A stretch of 46,183 nt of DNA from Planctomycetota bacterium. Lineage in GTDB: Bacteria; Planctomycetota; UBA1135; UBA2386. Shown here in pieces: positions 31,295 to 39,335 of the stretch (positions are counted from its first letter, which is position 1; each line of letters begins with the position of its first letter). Below the pieces are notes generated by a model, which was not told the origin of the DNA, did not search any database, and worked only from the letters and a program-made list of their open reading frames with translations. The translations under genes were made by a program, and so were the position numbers. The stretch is taken from positions 1-46,183 of the forward strand of contig JAEUHP010000113.1 of the NCBI GenBank assembly GCA_016795295.1, written 5' to 3'.

Positions 31295-34146
31295 GGTGCG
31301 ATGCCGAGCTGCCAACGTGTGTATCCAGACACCGTGAGGCCGCCCGGTTGGCTGGCGTCGGGTTGGTACCATTGGCCGAAGATCTTCAGGCCGTCGAAGG
31401 CGGCGCTGCTCGGCGCGGCGATCGGGTGGGTGGCGAAGCCGCTGGCGTTCGTGGTGCGGAACACGGTGCTCGCCGCATCGTGGAAGGCGAAGCAGTTGGT
31501 CAGGCCGTACGGCGAAAGGCTGGTCGGATAGGGCGCTGTGGTCTGGAAGCCGAGCGCCACGATGGCGCCGCTGTTCGGCACCGCGTCGTACAGGTCGTAG
31601 TAGAAGGTCGTGCCGCGAGCCCCGGTGCCGAAGTGCTCGTTGCGCAACGGGCCGCAGGCCGTGCCGAACTCGGTGCCGGTGGCGCAGTGGAAGTGCACGC
31701 GCATGCGCAAGCCGGCGGTCGCGCCGTAGGTGCCACTGGTCGGGGCCAGCGCCCCGGTCCAGCCGTAGTCGTAGACGCGTTCCTGGTTCGGGCTGCTGCG
31801 GAATGCGCCCGCGGCGAGGCTGGCGACGTTGCCGCGCGCGATCACGTCGACCACCACGTCCCCCGTGCCGTTGTAGACGAACGGGGTCTGGAAGCCGAGG
31901 TCGGTCCAGGTGTCGGCCGTGGTGTGCCAGGTGTGGTTGCTGGCCGAGAGCACCGTGGTGGGAGCTGGCAGGTTGGTGCCGAACGTGGTCGACAGCACGG
32001 TGCCGGCCGGCACGTTGGCCATGCGCACCAGGAGCGTGTTGTTCCAGTGCGCCTGGCTGGTCGCCGCCGCGAACGCGATGCCAGTGATCGGGCCAGCACC
32101 GCGCAGGTCTTCACGGCGCAGGATCGTCTGGTAGCGCTGGTTCACCCAGCTCGAGTCTTCACGCAGGTACTTCAGGGTCACGTTGGCGACGCGCGGGCTG
32201 AACGGCGAACCGCCGAACGGCGTGTTGGTGGCCGCGCCGAACGCCGCGGTCAGGTTGGCGTCGCTGTAGGTCTGGTTGCTGCCGGTGCCGTTCGTGTAGC
32301 GATGGGCGAAGTTGCGCGCGACGATGGCGAGACCGTAGCTGCCGGCCTGCAGCAGCGTCGGTTGGGTGAGTTCGACCACGGTCGGCACGTCCTGACCCGC
32401 CGACACGCCGCGACCGACGCCGATCGGCGTCCACGCGGCCGAGCTGCCTTCGTTGCCGCCGTAGCCGCCGTTCAGCGCGGTGCGGTAGACGTCGAGCAGC
32501 ACCGGCGTGCCAGCCGCGGCGCTGGTGTTGAGCTCGAGGCCGGTCAGGTAGAGCGGGGCCGCGGGCGTCACGTTGCCGTAGACGGCGCCTCCCACGCTGC
32601 CGCCGTTGTTGCTCACGAAGGTGGAAGTGAGGCTGCTGCCGGTGGTGGTGCCGAACGGAATCAGGTTGCTCGACCCGGTGGGGGTGCTGTCGGGGAAATG
32701 CCGGGTGCAGGTCGACACCAGGGTGACGTCGAGGGTCGCGGGGGTGTCGTAGCTGGTCACCGTCACCGGTACCGTCTGGCTCTGGTGGTCCGGGGCGCTG
32801 AAGGTCACGTTCCAGGTGCCGAGCGGCAGCCACAGCCCGTAGCGACCGTCGCGGTCCCGGCTGAGCGTGCGTTCGCCGTGGTTGAACAGGTTCGGCGTGA
32901 AGGTGATGGTCGCAGCGAGTGGCGCGCTGCCGAGGCTCGAGCGCACGTGGCCGCGCAGGGCCGGGCGCCAGGTGGTGAACACCCGCTGGATGCCCGGCCA
33001 GACGCGGGCCTCCTCGGTGACCGTGGTGCTGTAGGCGGGCTGGAACGCCGTGCCCACCTCGATCAAGAACGACAGGGTGCCGCCCGACGCGTAGTGGTCC
33101 TCGGGGGCCTCGCCGGACGCCGAGGGGTCGCGCTTGCCGTAGGTCATCGGGGCGCGCAGGTTGTCGACGTAGCGCTCGAGGAAGCTCGCCATCGTCGCGT
33201 GGACGGTGGCACACGGCGCGTAGGTGCGCAGCACCTGTTGGCCATAGCTGTGGAAGTCGAGGTAGACCTCGGGGCGCAGCCTCGCCACCAGATTGCGCAG
33301 AGTCACCACTTCGGGCTCGCTGCCTGCCGCGGGGCCGCTGTAGGTGTCCGAGCTCGGCGTGGCGGAGGCGCCGCACGCGCTCCAAAGGAACGGGTAGTTG
33401 CGGTTCAGGTCCACGCCATAGACGCCACCGCCGTTGTTGCGGCGGTTCTTGCGCCAGAGGTCGTTGCTGGTCCAGACGTGGTTCACGCCATCGGGATTGA
33501 CCATCGGCACGAAGTAGAGCTCGTAGCCGTTCACCAGCGCGGCGAGTTGGCTGTTGCTGCCGTAACCGGCGAGCACCCGCTGCATCGCGCCGAGCACCAT
33601 CACCGGAGAATTGAGTTCGCGCGCGTGGTGCTGGGCGGCGATCACCATCGCCGGTTCGTCTTCGTCGCTGGCGACGTTGTCGCTGACCTTCAGGGCGAAC
33701 ACTGGGCGGCCGTCGTGGGTGAGCACGCCACCCGGTAGGGTGCTCAGGTTGACCTTGCGCGCGAGGGCCGGATAGGCCGCGACCTGCGCGTCGATCGCGG
33801 CTTCGATCTCGGCGACCGTGTAGTAGCCGGGATCGGGCACGTCGGGGCCAGCGCCCGGCAGGGGTTGGTTGCGTGCGTAGGGCGCGCCAGCGCGTACGAA
33901 CTTCGCCGTTGGTGCCAGCGCCAGCAAGCCTGGCACTTCGTTGGGCGACACCACGACGTCGAGGTCGCCTTGGGTGTGGACGGCGCTGCCACAGCAAGCA
34001 CCGAGCACGTCGAACTGCTGCTGCAGTCGCAGCCGCTGGCCCGGTGTCGGGTTCGGCACCGAATAGAGCAGGTGTTCGGCGAAGTCTTGAGCGGAGAGAG
34101 CACCGGCGAACAGCGCGGCGCACAGCGAAACGAAGCGTGGCAGCAT
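31291..34146 (-). CDS. Secreted M14-family zinc carboxypeptidase with giant C-terminal module
   Basis: A 951-residue exported peptidase. The signal peptide ends GALSA|Q (residue 20). The M14 domain (about 105-400) has zinc ligands His174 and Glu177 (HARE), His299 (DFHSYGQ), substrate Arg249 (DLNRNYPF) and catalytic Glu363 (FLIEVGTAF), so it should remove C-terminal residues from peptides outside the inner membrane. A beta-rich carboxypeptidase-regulatory-like domain follows (about 400-478). Residues 480-951 are a long C-terminal module shared with the S8 peptidase next door and ending FGTACGPL…GQWYQPD. The start is ATG 34146; an in-frame GTG three codons earlier is possible. It ends convergently against pyruvate carboxylase. 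The shared module suggests common anchoring or display. Confidence 0.92.
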   Translation of the reverse strand: MLPRFVSLCAALFAGALSAQDFAEHLLYSVPNPTPGQRLRLQQQFDVLGACCGSAVHTQGDLDVVVSPNEVPGLLALAPTAKFVRAGAPYARNQPLPGAGPDVPDPGYYTVAEIEAAIDAQVAAYPALARKVNLSTLPGGVLTHDGRPVFALKVSDNVASDEDEPAMVIAAQHHARELNSPVMVLGAMQRVLAGYGSNSQLAALVNGYELYFVPMVNPDGVNHVWTSNDLWRKNRRNNGGGVYGVDLNRNYPFLWSACGASATPSSDTYSGPAAGSEPEVVTLRNLVARLRPEVYLDFHSYGQQVLRTYAPCATVHATMASFLERYVDNLRAPMTYGKRDPSASGEAPEDHYASGGTLSFLIEVGTAFQPAYSTTVTEEARVWPGIQRVFTTWRPALRGHVRSSLGSAPLAATITFTPNLFNHGERTLSRDRDGRYGLWLPLGTWNVTFSAPDHQSQTVPVTVTSYDTPATLDVTLVSTCTRHFPDSTPTGSSNLIPFGTTTGSSLTSTFVSNNGGSVGGAVYGNVTPAAPLYLTGLELNTSAAAGTPVLLDVYRTALNGGYGGNEGSSAAWTPIGVGRGVSAGQDVPTVVELTQPTLLQAGSYGLAIVARNFAHRYTNGTGSNQTYSDANLTAAFGAATNTPFGGSPFSPRVANVTLKYLREDSSWVNQRYQTILRREDLRGAGPITGIAFAAATSQAHWNNTLLVRMANVPAGTVLSTTFGTNLPAPTTVLSASNHTWHTTADTWTDLGFQTPFVYNGTGDVVVDVIARGNVASLAAGAFRSSPNQERVYDYGWTGALAPTSGTYGATAGLRMRVHFHCATGTEFGTACGPLRNEHFGTGARGTTFYYDLYDAVPNSGAIVALGFQTTAPYPTSLSPYGLTNCFAFHDAASTVFRTTNASGFATHPIAAPSSAAFDGLKIFGQWYQPDASQPGGLTVSGYTRWQLGIAP
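31294..32709 (-). repeat. C-terminal surface module, copy A (in the M14 peptidase)
   Basis: This encodes residues 480-951 of the M14 peptidase. It matches copy B (34293-35705) along its whole length, starting at Cys (C.R..PD..P.G..N.IPFGT) and ending GQWYQ.D..QPGG. By eye about two thirds of residues are identical, with long runs such as LDVYRTALNGGYGGNEG and DSSWVNQRYQTILRRE the same. Confidence 0.9.
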
Positions 34147-34201
34147 GGCGGGCACGGGCGGAGCGGCGTCCGCATTGTCGCAGAAACGCGCTGGAAGTGC
34201 A

Positions 34202-34236
34202 GCGGGCCCGGCGGCTCGTCGATCCGCCGGGCCCGC
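34202..34236 (-). terminator. Strong 13-bp hairpin downstream of the S8 peptidase gene
   Basis: GCGGGCCCGGCGG pairs perfectly with CCGCCGGGCCCGC across a 9-base loop. On the minus strand it is the second hairpin after the S8 peptidase stop. No T tract follows. Confidence 0.6.
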
Positions 34237-34252
34237 GGGTGGTCAGGATCGC

Positions 34253-34276
34253 TGCGGACCGCAAGCGCGGTCCGCA
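34253..34276 (-). terminator. 10-bp hairpin just after the S8 peptidase gene
   Basis: TGCGGACCGC pairs perfectly with GCGGTCCGCA around a 4-base loop, 13 bases past the S8 peptidase stop. With the hairpin at 34202-34236 it forms a double terminator-like structure before the M14 gene. Confidence 0.6.
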
Positions 34277-34289
34277 ACGAAGCTCAGGA

Positions 34290-37200
34290 TCAGAGACCGA
34301 TGCCGATCATGTTGGTCACGTAGTTCGACGCAGTGATGCCGCCCGGCTGCGTGGCGTCGAGCTGGTACCACTGGCCGTGGATCTTCAGGCCGTCGTAGCT
34401 GGCGACGTTGGGCACGCTGATCGCATGGGTCGAGAAACCCGTGGCGCCCGTGGTCTTGAAGATCGTCGACGTCAGGTCGTGCCAGGAGTAGCAGTTCGTC
34501 AAGCCGTACGGGTTGAGCGTGATCGGGTACGGGCTGCCGTTGTTGAAGCCGAGCGCGATGATCGCGCCGTCGTTCGGGACCGCGTTGGTCAAGTCGAACC
34601 AGGCGGTGCCGCCACGGACGGGCGTGCTGAAGGCGAGGGCCGTCAGCGGGCCGCAGCTCTGGCCGTAGTTCTGGCCGACGGCGCAGTTCATGTTGACGCG
34701 CATGCGCAAGCCGGAACCAGTGTTGTAGGTGCCGATGGTCGGCGTCGCGCCGGTCCAGCCGTACTCGAACACGCGCTCCAGCGACGGGCTGCTGTTGAAC
34801 GAACCAGCCTCGATGCTGGCGACGTTGCCACGGGCGACGATGTCGACCACCACGTCCGAGGTGCCGTTGTAGGCGAACGACGACTGGAAGCCCACCTCAC
34901 GCCAAGTGTCGGTGTTGGTGTGCCAAGTGTAGTTGCTCTGGTTCAGCACCGTGACCGGGGAGGGCAGGTTGGTGGCGAACGTCGACGACAGGGAGTGCCC
35001 GGCCGGGACGTGGGACATGCGGATCAGCAGGGAGTTGTTCCAGTGCCGCTGGTCGCTGTTCGAGGCGAAGGCGATGCCGCGGATCGTGCCTGCTGCCCCG
35101 AGTTCTTCGCGGCGCAGGATCGTCTGGTAACGCTGGTTGACCCACGACGAATCGTCCCGCAGGTAGCGGAACGTGATGTTGCCCACGCGCGGGGTGAACG
35201 GCGAGCCGTCGAACGGCGCATTGCTGGCCGCGCCGAAGGTGGCCGTCAGGTCGGCGTTGCTGTAGGTCTGGTTCGTCCCGGTGCCGTTGGTGTAACGGTG
35301 GGAGAAGTTGCGGGCCACGATGGCGATGCCGTAGGTGCCGGTCTGCAGCAGCGTGGGCTGCGTCAGCTCGATCGTGGTCGCCACGTCCTGGCCAGCCGAG
35401 GTGCCCCGGCCCGCCGAGATCGGCGTCCAAGCCGCGCGGTTGCCTTCGTTGCCACCGTAGCCGCCGTTCAACGCGGTGCGGTAGACGTCGAGCAGGACCG
35501 GCGAGCCGGCCGCCAAGTTGGTGTTGATGTCGAGACCCGTCAGGTAGAGCGGGGCCGTGTTGTTGATGTTGAAGTAGATCGCGCCGCCGATGTTGCCACC
35601 GTTGTTGCTGGTGAACACCGAGGGCAGGCTGCTGCTCGACGAGGTGCCGAACGGAATCACGTTGCCGCCGCCGTCCGGGTTGGTGTCGGGCAGGTAGCGG
35701 GCGCAGCCCGAACCGAACACCTGGCGACCGCCGTTGACGACCAGCGCGTAGGTGGCGTCGGTGGCTCCGGTGGCGAGGTGCGCGTCCTGGGCGATGGTCG
35801 GCGCGGTGATCTGGATGGTCCAGAGGCCGGGCGTCGGGTTGTTCAGGAACACGTTCTCGACCGTGTCGATGGTGTTCGCTGCGCCACCGGTGCTTGAGGT
35901 GTTGGCCGCAGTCAGGCCGACGTTGCCCCAGTAGCCGGTGCCGTTCGGCGCGATCACGCGCAGCGTGAGGTCGTTGATGCGCGTCAGCGCGGCCGCCGGA
36001 ACACCCTGCGGATCCAGGTAGGTCATGCACACCTTCAGCGAGGTCTCACCGGTCATCACCGAGACCTGGTAGGTGTGCGTGGCGCCCTGCGTGATCGGCC
36101 GATCTTCCGGCACGATGAACATGCTGTTGCGACGGTTGTACATCGTCGCCACGTTGCCATAACCCCAGCCAGCCTGGGCGCGCGTGGCCTGGCTGATCGG
36201 GTAGAGCGAAGCGCAGGCGATCTGCAGCGCCTTCAGCGTCTGGGCGAAGGGCCGGTTCTGGAACCGGGTGCCACCGCTGACGCGCGGCGTGTTGTTGAAG
36301 ATGAAGTCGGTGTACATCTGGATCGCCAGGGCGTTCAGACCGGCCGTGATCGGCGTTGCCGACGAGGTGCCGTTGAAGCCCGTGGTCGAGTTGCCCGCGA
36401 CGCCGGCGGCGGTGTTGTAGCCAGCCGTGCCGCTGAGGTCGGAGGTCCAGACGTTGTCGTAGAAGTTGCAGAGGTCCGGCTTGAGGCGGCCGTCGGCTGC
36501 CGGGCCGATCGAGGCGCCGTTGGACCAGCTGTCGTTGGCCGGGTTGCTGTCGTTCTGGTGGAACAGGCCGCCGACCGAGATCACGTTCTTGGCCCAAGCT
36601 TCCGGACGCACGTTCTGGTTGCCCAGGTTCGACATGCTGTTCGTCCACGGGATGCGGTGGTCGAACACGATGTCGTCGGCGTCGGCCGAGACCGAGGTGT
36701 ACGCCGTCGTCTGGGAGGCGCCCCACGAAGCGGTCGTGAACATGCAGTTGTGCACGTTGACCACGTCGCTGATCACGGCATTGCGCGACCACCCGGCCGT
36801 CACGGTCGAGTAGTTGGTGTAGAAACCGACTGCGCCCGGAGCGTGGCCGCGGGCCTGGGCGGCGCTGTTGCCGTTGCCGAAGATGCAGCCGGCGGTGCAG
36901 TGGCCGTGGGCCTGGGCCGCACCACTGCTGCGCACGTTGGTCATCGCGGTGGTGAAGTCCGGGTGGGCGGCTTCCACGCCTTCGTAGACGTGGCCCCGCA
37001 CGCCGGAGCCGGTGTAGCCGGCAGCGGTCTGGATGGTGTTCGAGCCCTGCACGATGCGGGCGTTGTCCATGTCTTCACCCGGCGCGGTCCAGGCGTCGAT
37101 CCACAGCACCTCGTCGAGGCGCGCGGCTTGGATCAGCTGCTCCCCGGTCAACTCGGCGGTGAACAACAGGCCCTGGATGTGGCGGTCGATCACCTTGCCG

Positions 37201-37709
37201 CCCATGGCGACGATCTTGGCTTCGAGGGACGCCTTGTCCTTCCACTTGTCGGCCATGACCATGTTGTAGGCGCGCGTCGGCAGCTGGGCGCTCATCAGCT
37301 CCTGCAGCAGGGCCGGATCGAGGCGGTAGGCGGGTTCGTAGCCGCCGACCCAACGCACTTCGCGCAGCACGGCGATCGCCGCGGCGGTGGCGTGGCTCAT
37401 CTGCACGATCAAGCTGTCGTGCGGCAGCGAGCCGACCAGTTTGGCGCCCTGCGTGCGCAGCACGTCGCGCTCGGCATCGGTGGGGGCGCTGTGGAACTGC
37501 ACGATCCACAGGTGCGTGTCGGCGGCGCTGCGCAGCGTCCCGGGCACCTCAGGCGCGCCGAACAACGGGTCGAACGTGGCGTAGCGCAGCAGGACGCGAT
37601 GGTCGACGGCCTGCTGTTCGAGGGTTGGCTGGACGTCCTGCGCGATCAGCGGCAGGGAGAAGGAACTCAGAGCGAACACCGCTCCGAGTCGCAAGGAGGC
37701 GAACTGCAT
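34290..37709 (-). CDS. Secreted S8 (subtilisin-like) peptidase, catalytic Asp replaced, with C-terminal module
   Basis: A 1139-residue exported protein. The signal peptide (about 1-23) ends PLIA|Q and an N-terminal propeptide-like region runs to about 225. The S8 domain has His268 (AHGHCTAG) and Ser449 (FNGTSSATP), but where the Asp motif is expected the sequence reads GVRGHVYEGVEAAHPDF, with Glu243 at or next to the Asp position. It may be active with Glu, inactive, or use another acid. A P-domain-like beta region with VFLNNPTPGLWTIQITAP follows near 630. Residues 669-1139 are the module shared with the M14 peptidase. The start is ATG 37709 at the signal peptide; the leader is pyrimidine-rich without a Shine-Dalgarno. 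Confidence 0.9.
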   Translation of the reverse strand: MQFASLRLGAVFALSSFSLPLIAQDVQPTLEQQAVDHRVLLRYATFDPLFGAPEVPGTLRSAADTHLWIVQFHSAPTDAERDVLRTQGAKLVGSLPHDSLIVQMSHATAAAIAVLREVRWVGGYEPAYRLDPALLQELMSAQLPTRAYNMVMADKWKDKASLEAKIVAMGGKVIDRHIQGLLFTAELTGEQLIQAARLDEVLWIDAWTAPGEDMDNARIVQGSNTIQTAAGYTGSGVRGHVYEGVEAAHPDFTTAMTNVRSSGAAQAHGHCTAGCIFGNGNSAAQARGHAPGAVGFYTNYSTVTAGWSRNAVISDVVNVHNCMFTTASWGASQTTAYTSVSADADDIVFDHRIPWTNSMSNLGNQNVRPEAWAKNVISVGGLFHQNDSNPANDSWSNGASIGPAADGRLKPDLCNFYDNVWTSDLSGTAGYNTAAGVAGNSTTGFNGTSSATPITAGLNALAIQMYTDFIFNNTPRVSGGTRFQNRPFAQTLKALQIACASLYPISQATRAQAGWGYGNVATMYNRRNSMFIVPEDRPITQGATHTYQVSVMTGETSLKVCMTYLDPQGVPAAALTRINDLTLRVIAPNGTGYWGNVGLTAANTSSTGGAANTIDTVENVFLNNPTPGLWTIQITAPTIAQDAHLATGATDATYALVVNGGRQVFGSGCARYLPDTNPDGGGNVIPFGTSSSSSLPSVFTSNNGGNIGGAIYFNINNTAPLYLTGLDINTNLAAGSPVLLDVYRTALNGGYGGNEGNRAAWTPISAGRGTSAGQDVATTIELTQPTLLQTGTYGIAIVARNFSHRYTNGTGTNQTYSNADLTATFGAASNAPFDGSPFTPRVGNITFRYLRDDSSWVNQRYQTILRREELGAAGTIRGIAFASNSDQRHWNNSLLIRMSHVPAGHSLSSTFATNLPSPVTVLNQSNYTWHTNTDTWREVGFQSSFAYNGTSDVVVDIVARGNVASIEAGSFNSSPSLERVFEYGWTGATPTIGTYNTGSGLRMRVNMNCAVGQNYGQSCGPLTALAFSTPVRGGTAWFDLTNAVPNDGAIIALGFNNGSPYPITLNPYGLTNCYSWHDLTSTIFKTTGATGFSTHAISVPNVASYDGLKIHGQWYQLDATQPGGITASNYVTNMIGIGL
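34293..35705 (-). repeat. C-terminal surface module, copy B (in the S8 peptidase)
   Basis: This encodes residues 669-1139 of the S8 peptidase, equal in length to copy A within one residue. The matching starts and ends and the conserved runs point to duplication or gene conversion between the two neighbouring genes. Confidence 0.9.
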
Positions 37710-37901
37710 GGGGATTCTCGGAAAAGAAACGAAAAGGCGGACACCCGCCAAGGACGAGTGCTGCAAGGATAGCAGAATCGACAGTCAACGGGGCAGCGGC
37801 GGCGATGTGGCAGGCGTTCGCGAATTCTTGGGAAGTTGCAAGGCGCCGCGCGGCATCGATCCGGCGGCCAGTCGCTCCGGCGTGTAGATTGCCCGAATGT
37901 C

Positions 37902-37962
37902 AGGGCCCACGGCCCTTGTTTGCGCGATGACGTCCACGGCATACCGTGGTGCGCAATTGCGC
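37902..37962. other. Hairpin cluster downstream of hflX
   Basis: Three structures lie close together: AGGGCC/GGCCCT with a CAC loop (37902-37916), CCACGG/CCGTGG with a CATA loop (37934-37949) and the palindrome GCGCAATTGCGC (37951-37962). TTGTTTG follows the first on the plus strand. On the minus strand they follow the hflX stop and may end its transcript. The remaining gap to 37710 shows no other feature. Confidence 0.45.
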
Positions 37963-38000
37963 CCAGAATCCAACCCTGGAATCCTGGCGCAGGAGCCAAG

Positions 38001-39335
38001 TCAGGAATCGGTCGACTCGTCGGGATGGGGCGTTGGCGGTGGTCGGTCGGATGGCTCGGCGCGCCGTGCGCCCTCCGCGAGCAGGCGCCCGAGCAGCGCC
38101 GGCGAGGCCTGGATCTCCATCAGACAACCCGCCTCGGTGTAGAACTCCGACAGCACGGTCGCCTTGACGCGGATCTCGCCGTGCAGCGCGCCGGCCGAGT
38201 GCGGCAGCAGCAGCTCGACGCGGTTCTCGACCGCGGCCAGGTGCTCCTGGATGGCCGCCATCAACTGCGGCATGCCCTCTCCGGTGCGGACCGAAACGGC
38301 GACCGCCTTCGGCTCGCTCTGCCAGAGCGGCGCCAGGCTGGCCCGGTCGGTGACCAGGTCCAGCTTGTTCAGCACGGTGATGCGCGCCAAACCGCCGGCG
38401 CCAAGGGACTCCAGCACCTCGTCGACGGTGCGCAGCTGTTCGCCGGCCTCGGCCGAACTGCCGTCGACCAGCACCAGCAACAGGTCGGCGTGCAGCGCCT
38501 CTTCCAGCGTGGCGTGGAAGCTGGCGACCAACTGGTGGGGCAGTTTGCGCAGGAAGCCGACCGTGTCGGTCAGCAGGACCGTGCGGCCGCCGGTGAGCCG
38601 CCAGGGCCGAGTGCGGGTGTCCAAGGTCGAGAACAAACGGTTCTCGGCCAGCACGCCGGCGTCGGTGAGCCGGTTCAGCAGGCTCGACTTGCCGGCGTTG
38701 GTGTAGCCGACCAAGGCGATGGTGAACAGATCCGGGCGCGCGCCGACTTCGCGCTCCTTGTGCTGCTCGATGCGCTTCAGTTCTTTCTGCACCGCAGCGA
38801 TGCGCGAACGCAGCAGCTCCTTGTCGACGTCGATCTGCTTCTCACCGGCACCGCCGCGCACGCCGATGCCGCCGCGTTGCCGCTCGAGGTGCGTCCAGCG
38901 CCGGCGCAGGCGTGGCATCTCGTACTGCAAGGCGGCGAGTTCGACCTGGAACTTGGCCTGCGGCGTGCGCGCGTGCATGCCGAAGATCTGCAGGATCAGT
39001 TCGCTGCGGTCGAGGCACGGCACGCCGACCGCGGTTTCGATCGCCTTGGCCTGGTTCGGCGTCAGTGAGTCGTCGCAGATCACCGCGCCGCTGTGCGCGA
39101 GCCGCACGGCTTCGGCGAGCTCCTCGAGCTTGCCCGAGCCGAAGTAACTGTGCGGGTCGGCATGGCGGCGGTGCTGCACCATGCAGCCGGCGGCGACGAA
39201 CTCGGCCGTCTCGGCCAGCAGCTGCAGTTCGTGCAGCGCTTCGGCTGCGGTGCGCGGATCGCCCATCGGCATCAAGCCGAACAGGATCGCTTCGGTGGCG
39301 TGCCCGCGTTGGGCGCCGGACGGATCGTCTCTCAC
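38001..39335 (-). CDS. hflX: Ribosome-associated GTPase HflX
   Basis: HflX binds the 50S subunit and splits stalled or heat-stressed ribosomes. The 444-residue protein has the N-terminal HflX domain (HADPHSYFGSGKLEEL, ICDDSLTPNQAKAIE, VPCLDRSELILQIF), a coiled-coil-like segment (about 140-205, GAGEKQIDVDKELLR) and a G domain with G1 GYTNAGKSS, the switch region FSTLDTRTR, G3 DTVGF and G4 NKLD. The C-terminus is Pro/Arg-rich. It starts with GTG at 39335, whose last bases overlap the nadB stop as GTGA, so the two genes are translationally coupled. No Shine-Dalgarno is needed in that arrangement. Confidence 0.95.
   Translation of the reverse strand: MRDDPSGAQRGHATEAILFGLMPMGDPRTAAEALHELQLLAETAEFVAAGCMVQHRRHADPHSYFGSGKLEELAEAVRLAHSGAVICDDSLTPNQAKAIETAVGVPCLDRSELILQIFGMHARTPQAKFQVELAALQYEMPRLRRRWTHLERQRGGIGVRGGAGEKQIDVDKELLRSRIAAVQKELKRIEQHKEREVGARPDLFTIALVGYTNAGKSSLLNRLTDAGVLAENRLFSTLDTRTRPWRLTGGRTVLLTDTVGFLRKLPHQLVASFHATLEEALHADLLLVLVDGSSAEAGEQLRTVDEVLESLGAGGLARITVLNKLDLVTDRASLAPLWQSEPKAVAVSVRTGEGMPQLMAAIQEHLAAVENRVELLLPHSAGALHGEIRVKATVLSEFYTEAGCLMEIQASPALLGRLLAEGARRAEPSDRPPPTPHPDESTDS

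Noticed and set aside
37710..38000. Small protein gene between the S8 peptidase and hflX
   Set aside because: Short frames exist but none has a start signal, a motif or a plausible composition; palindromes explain part of the region better.
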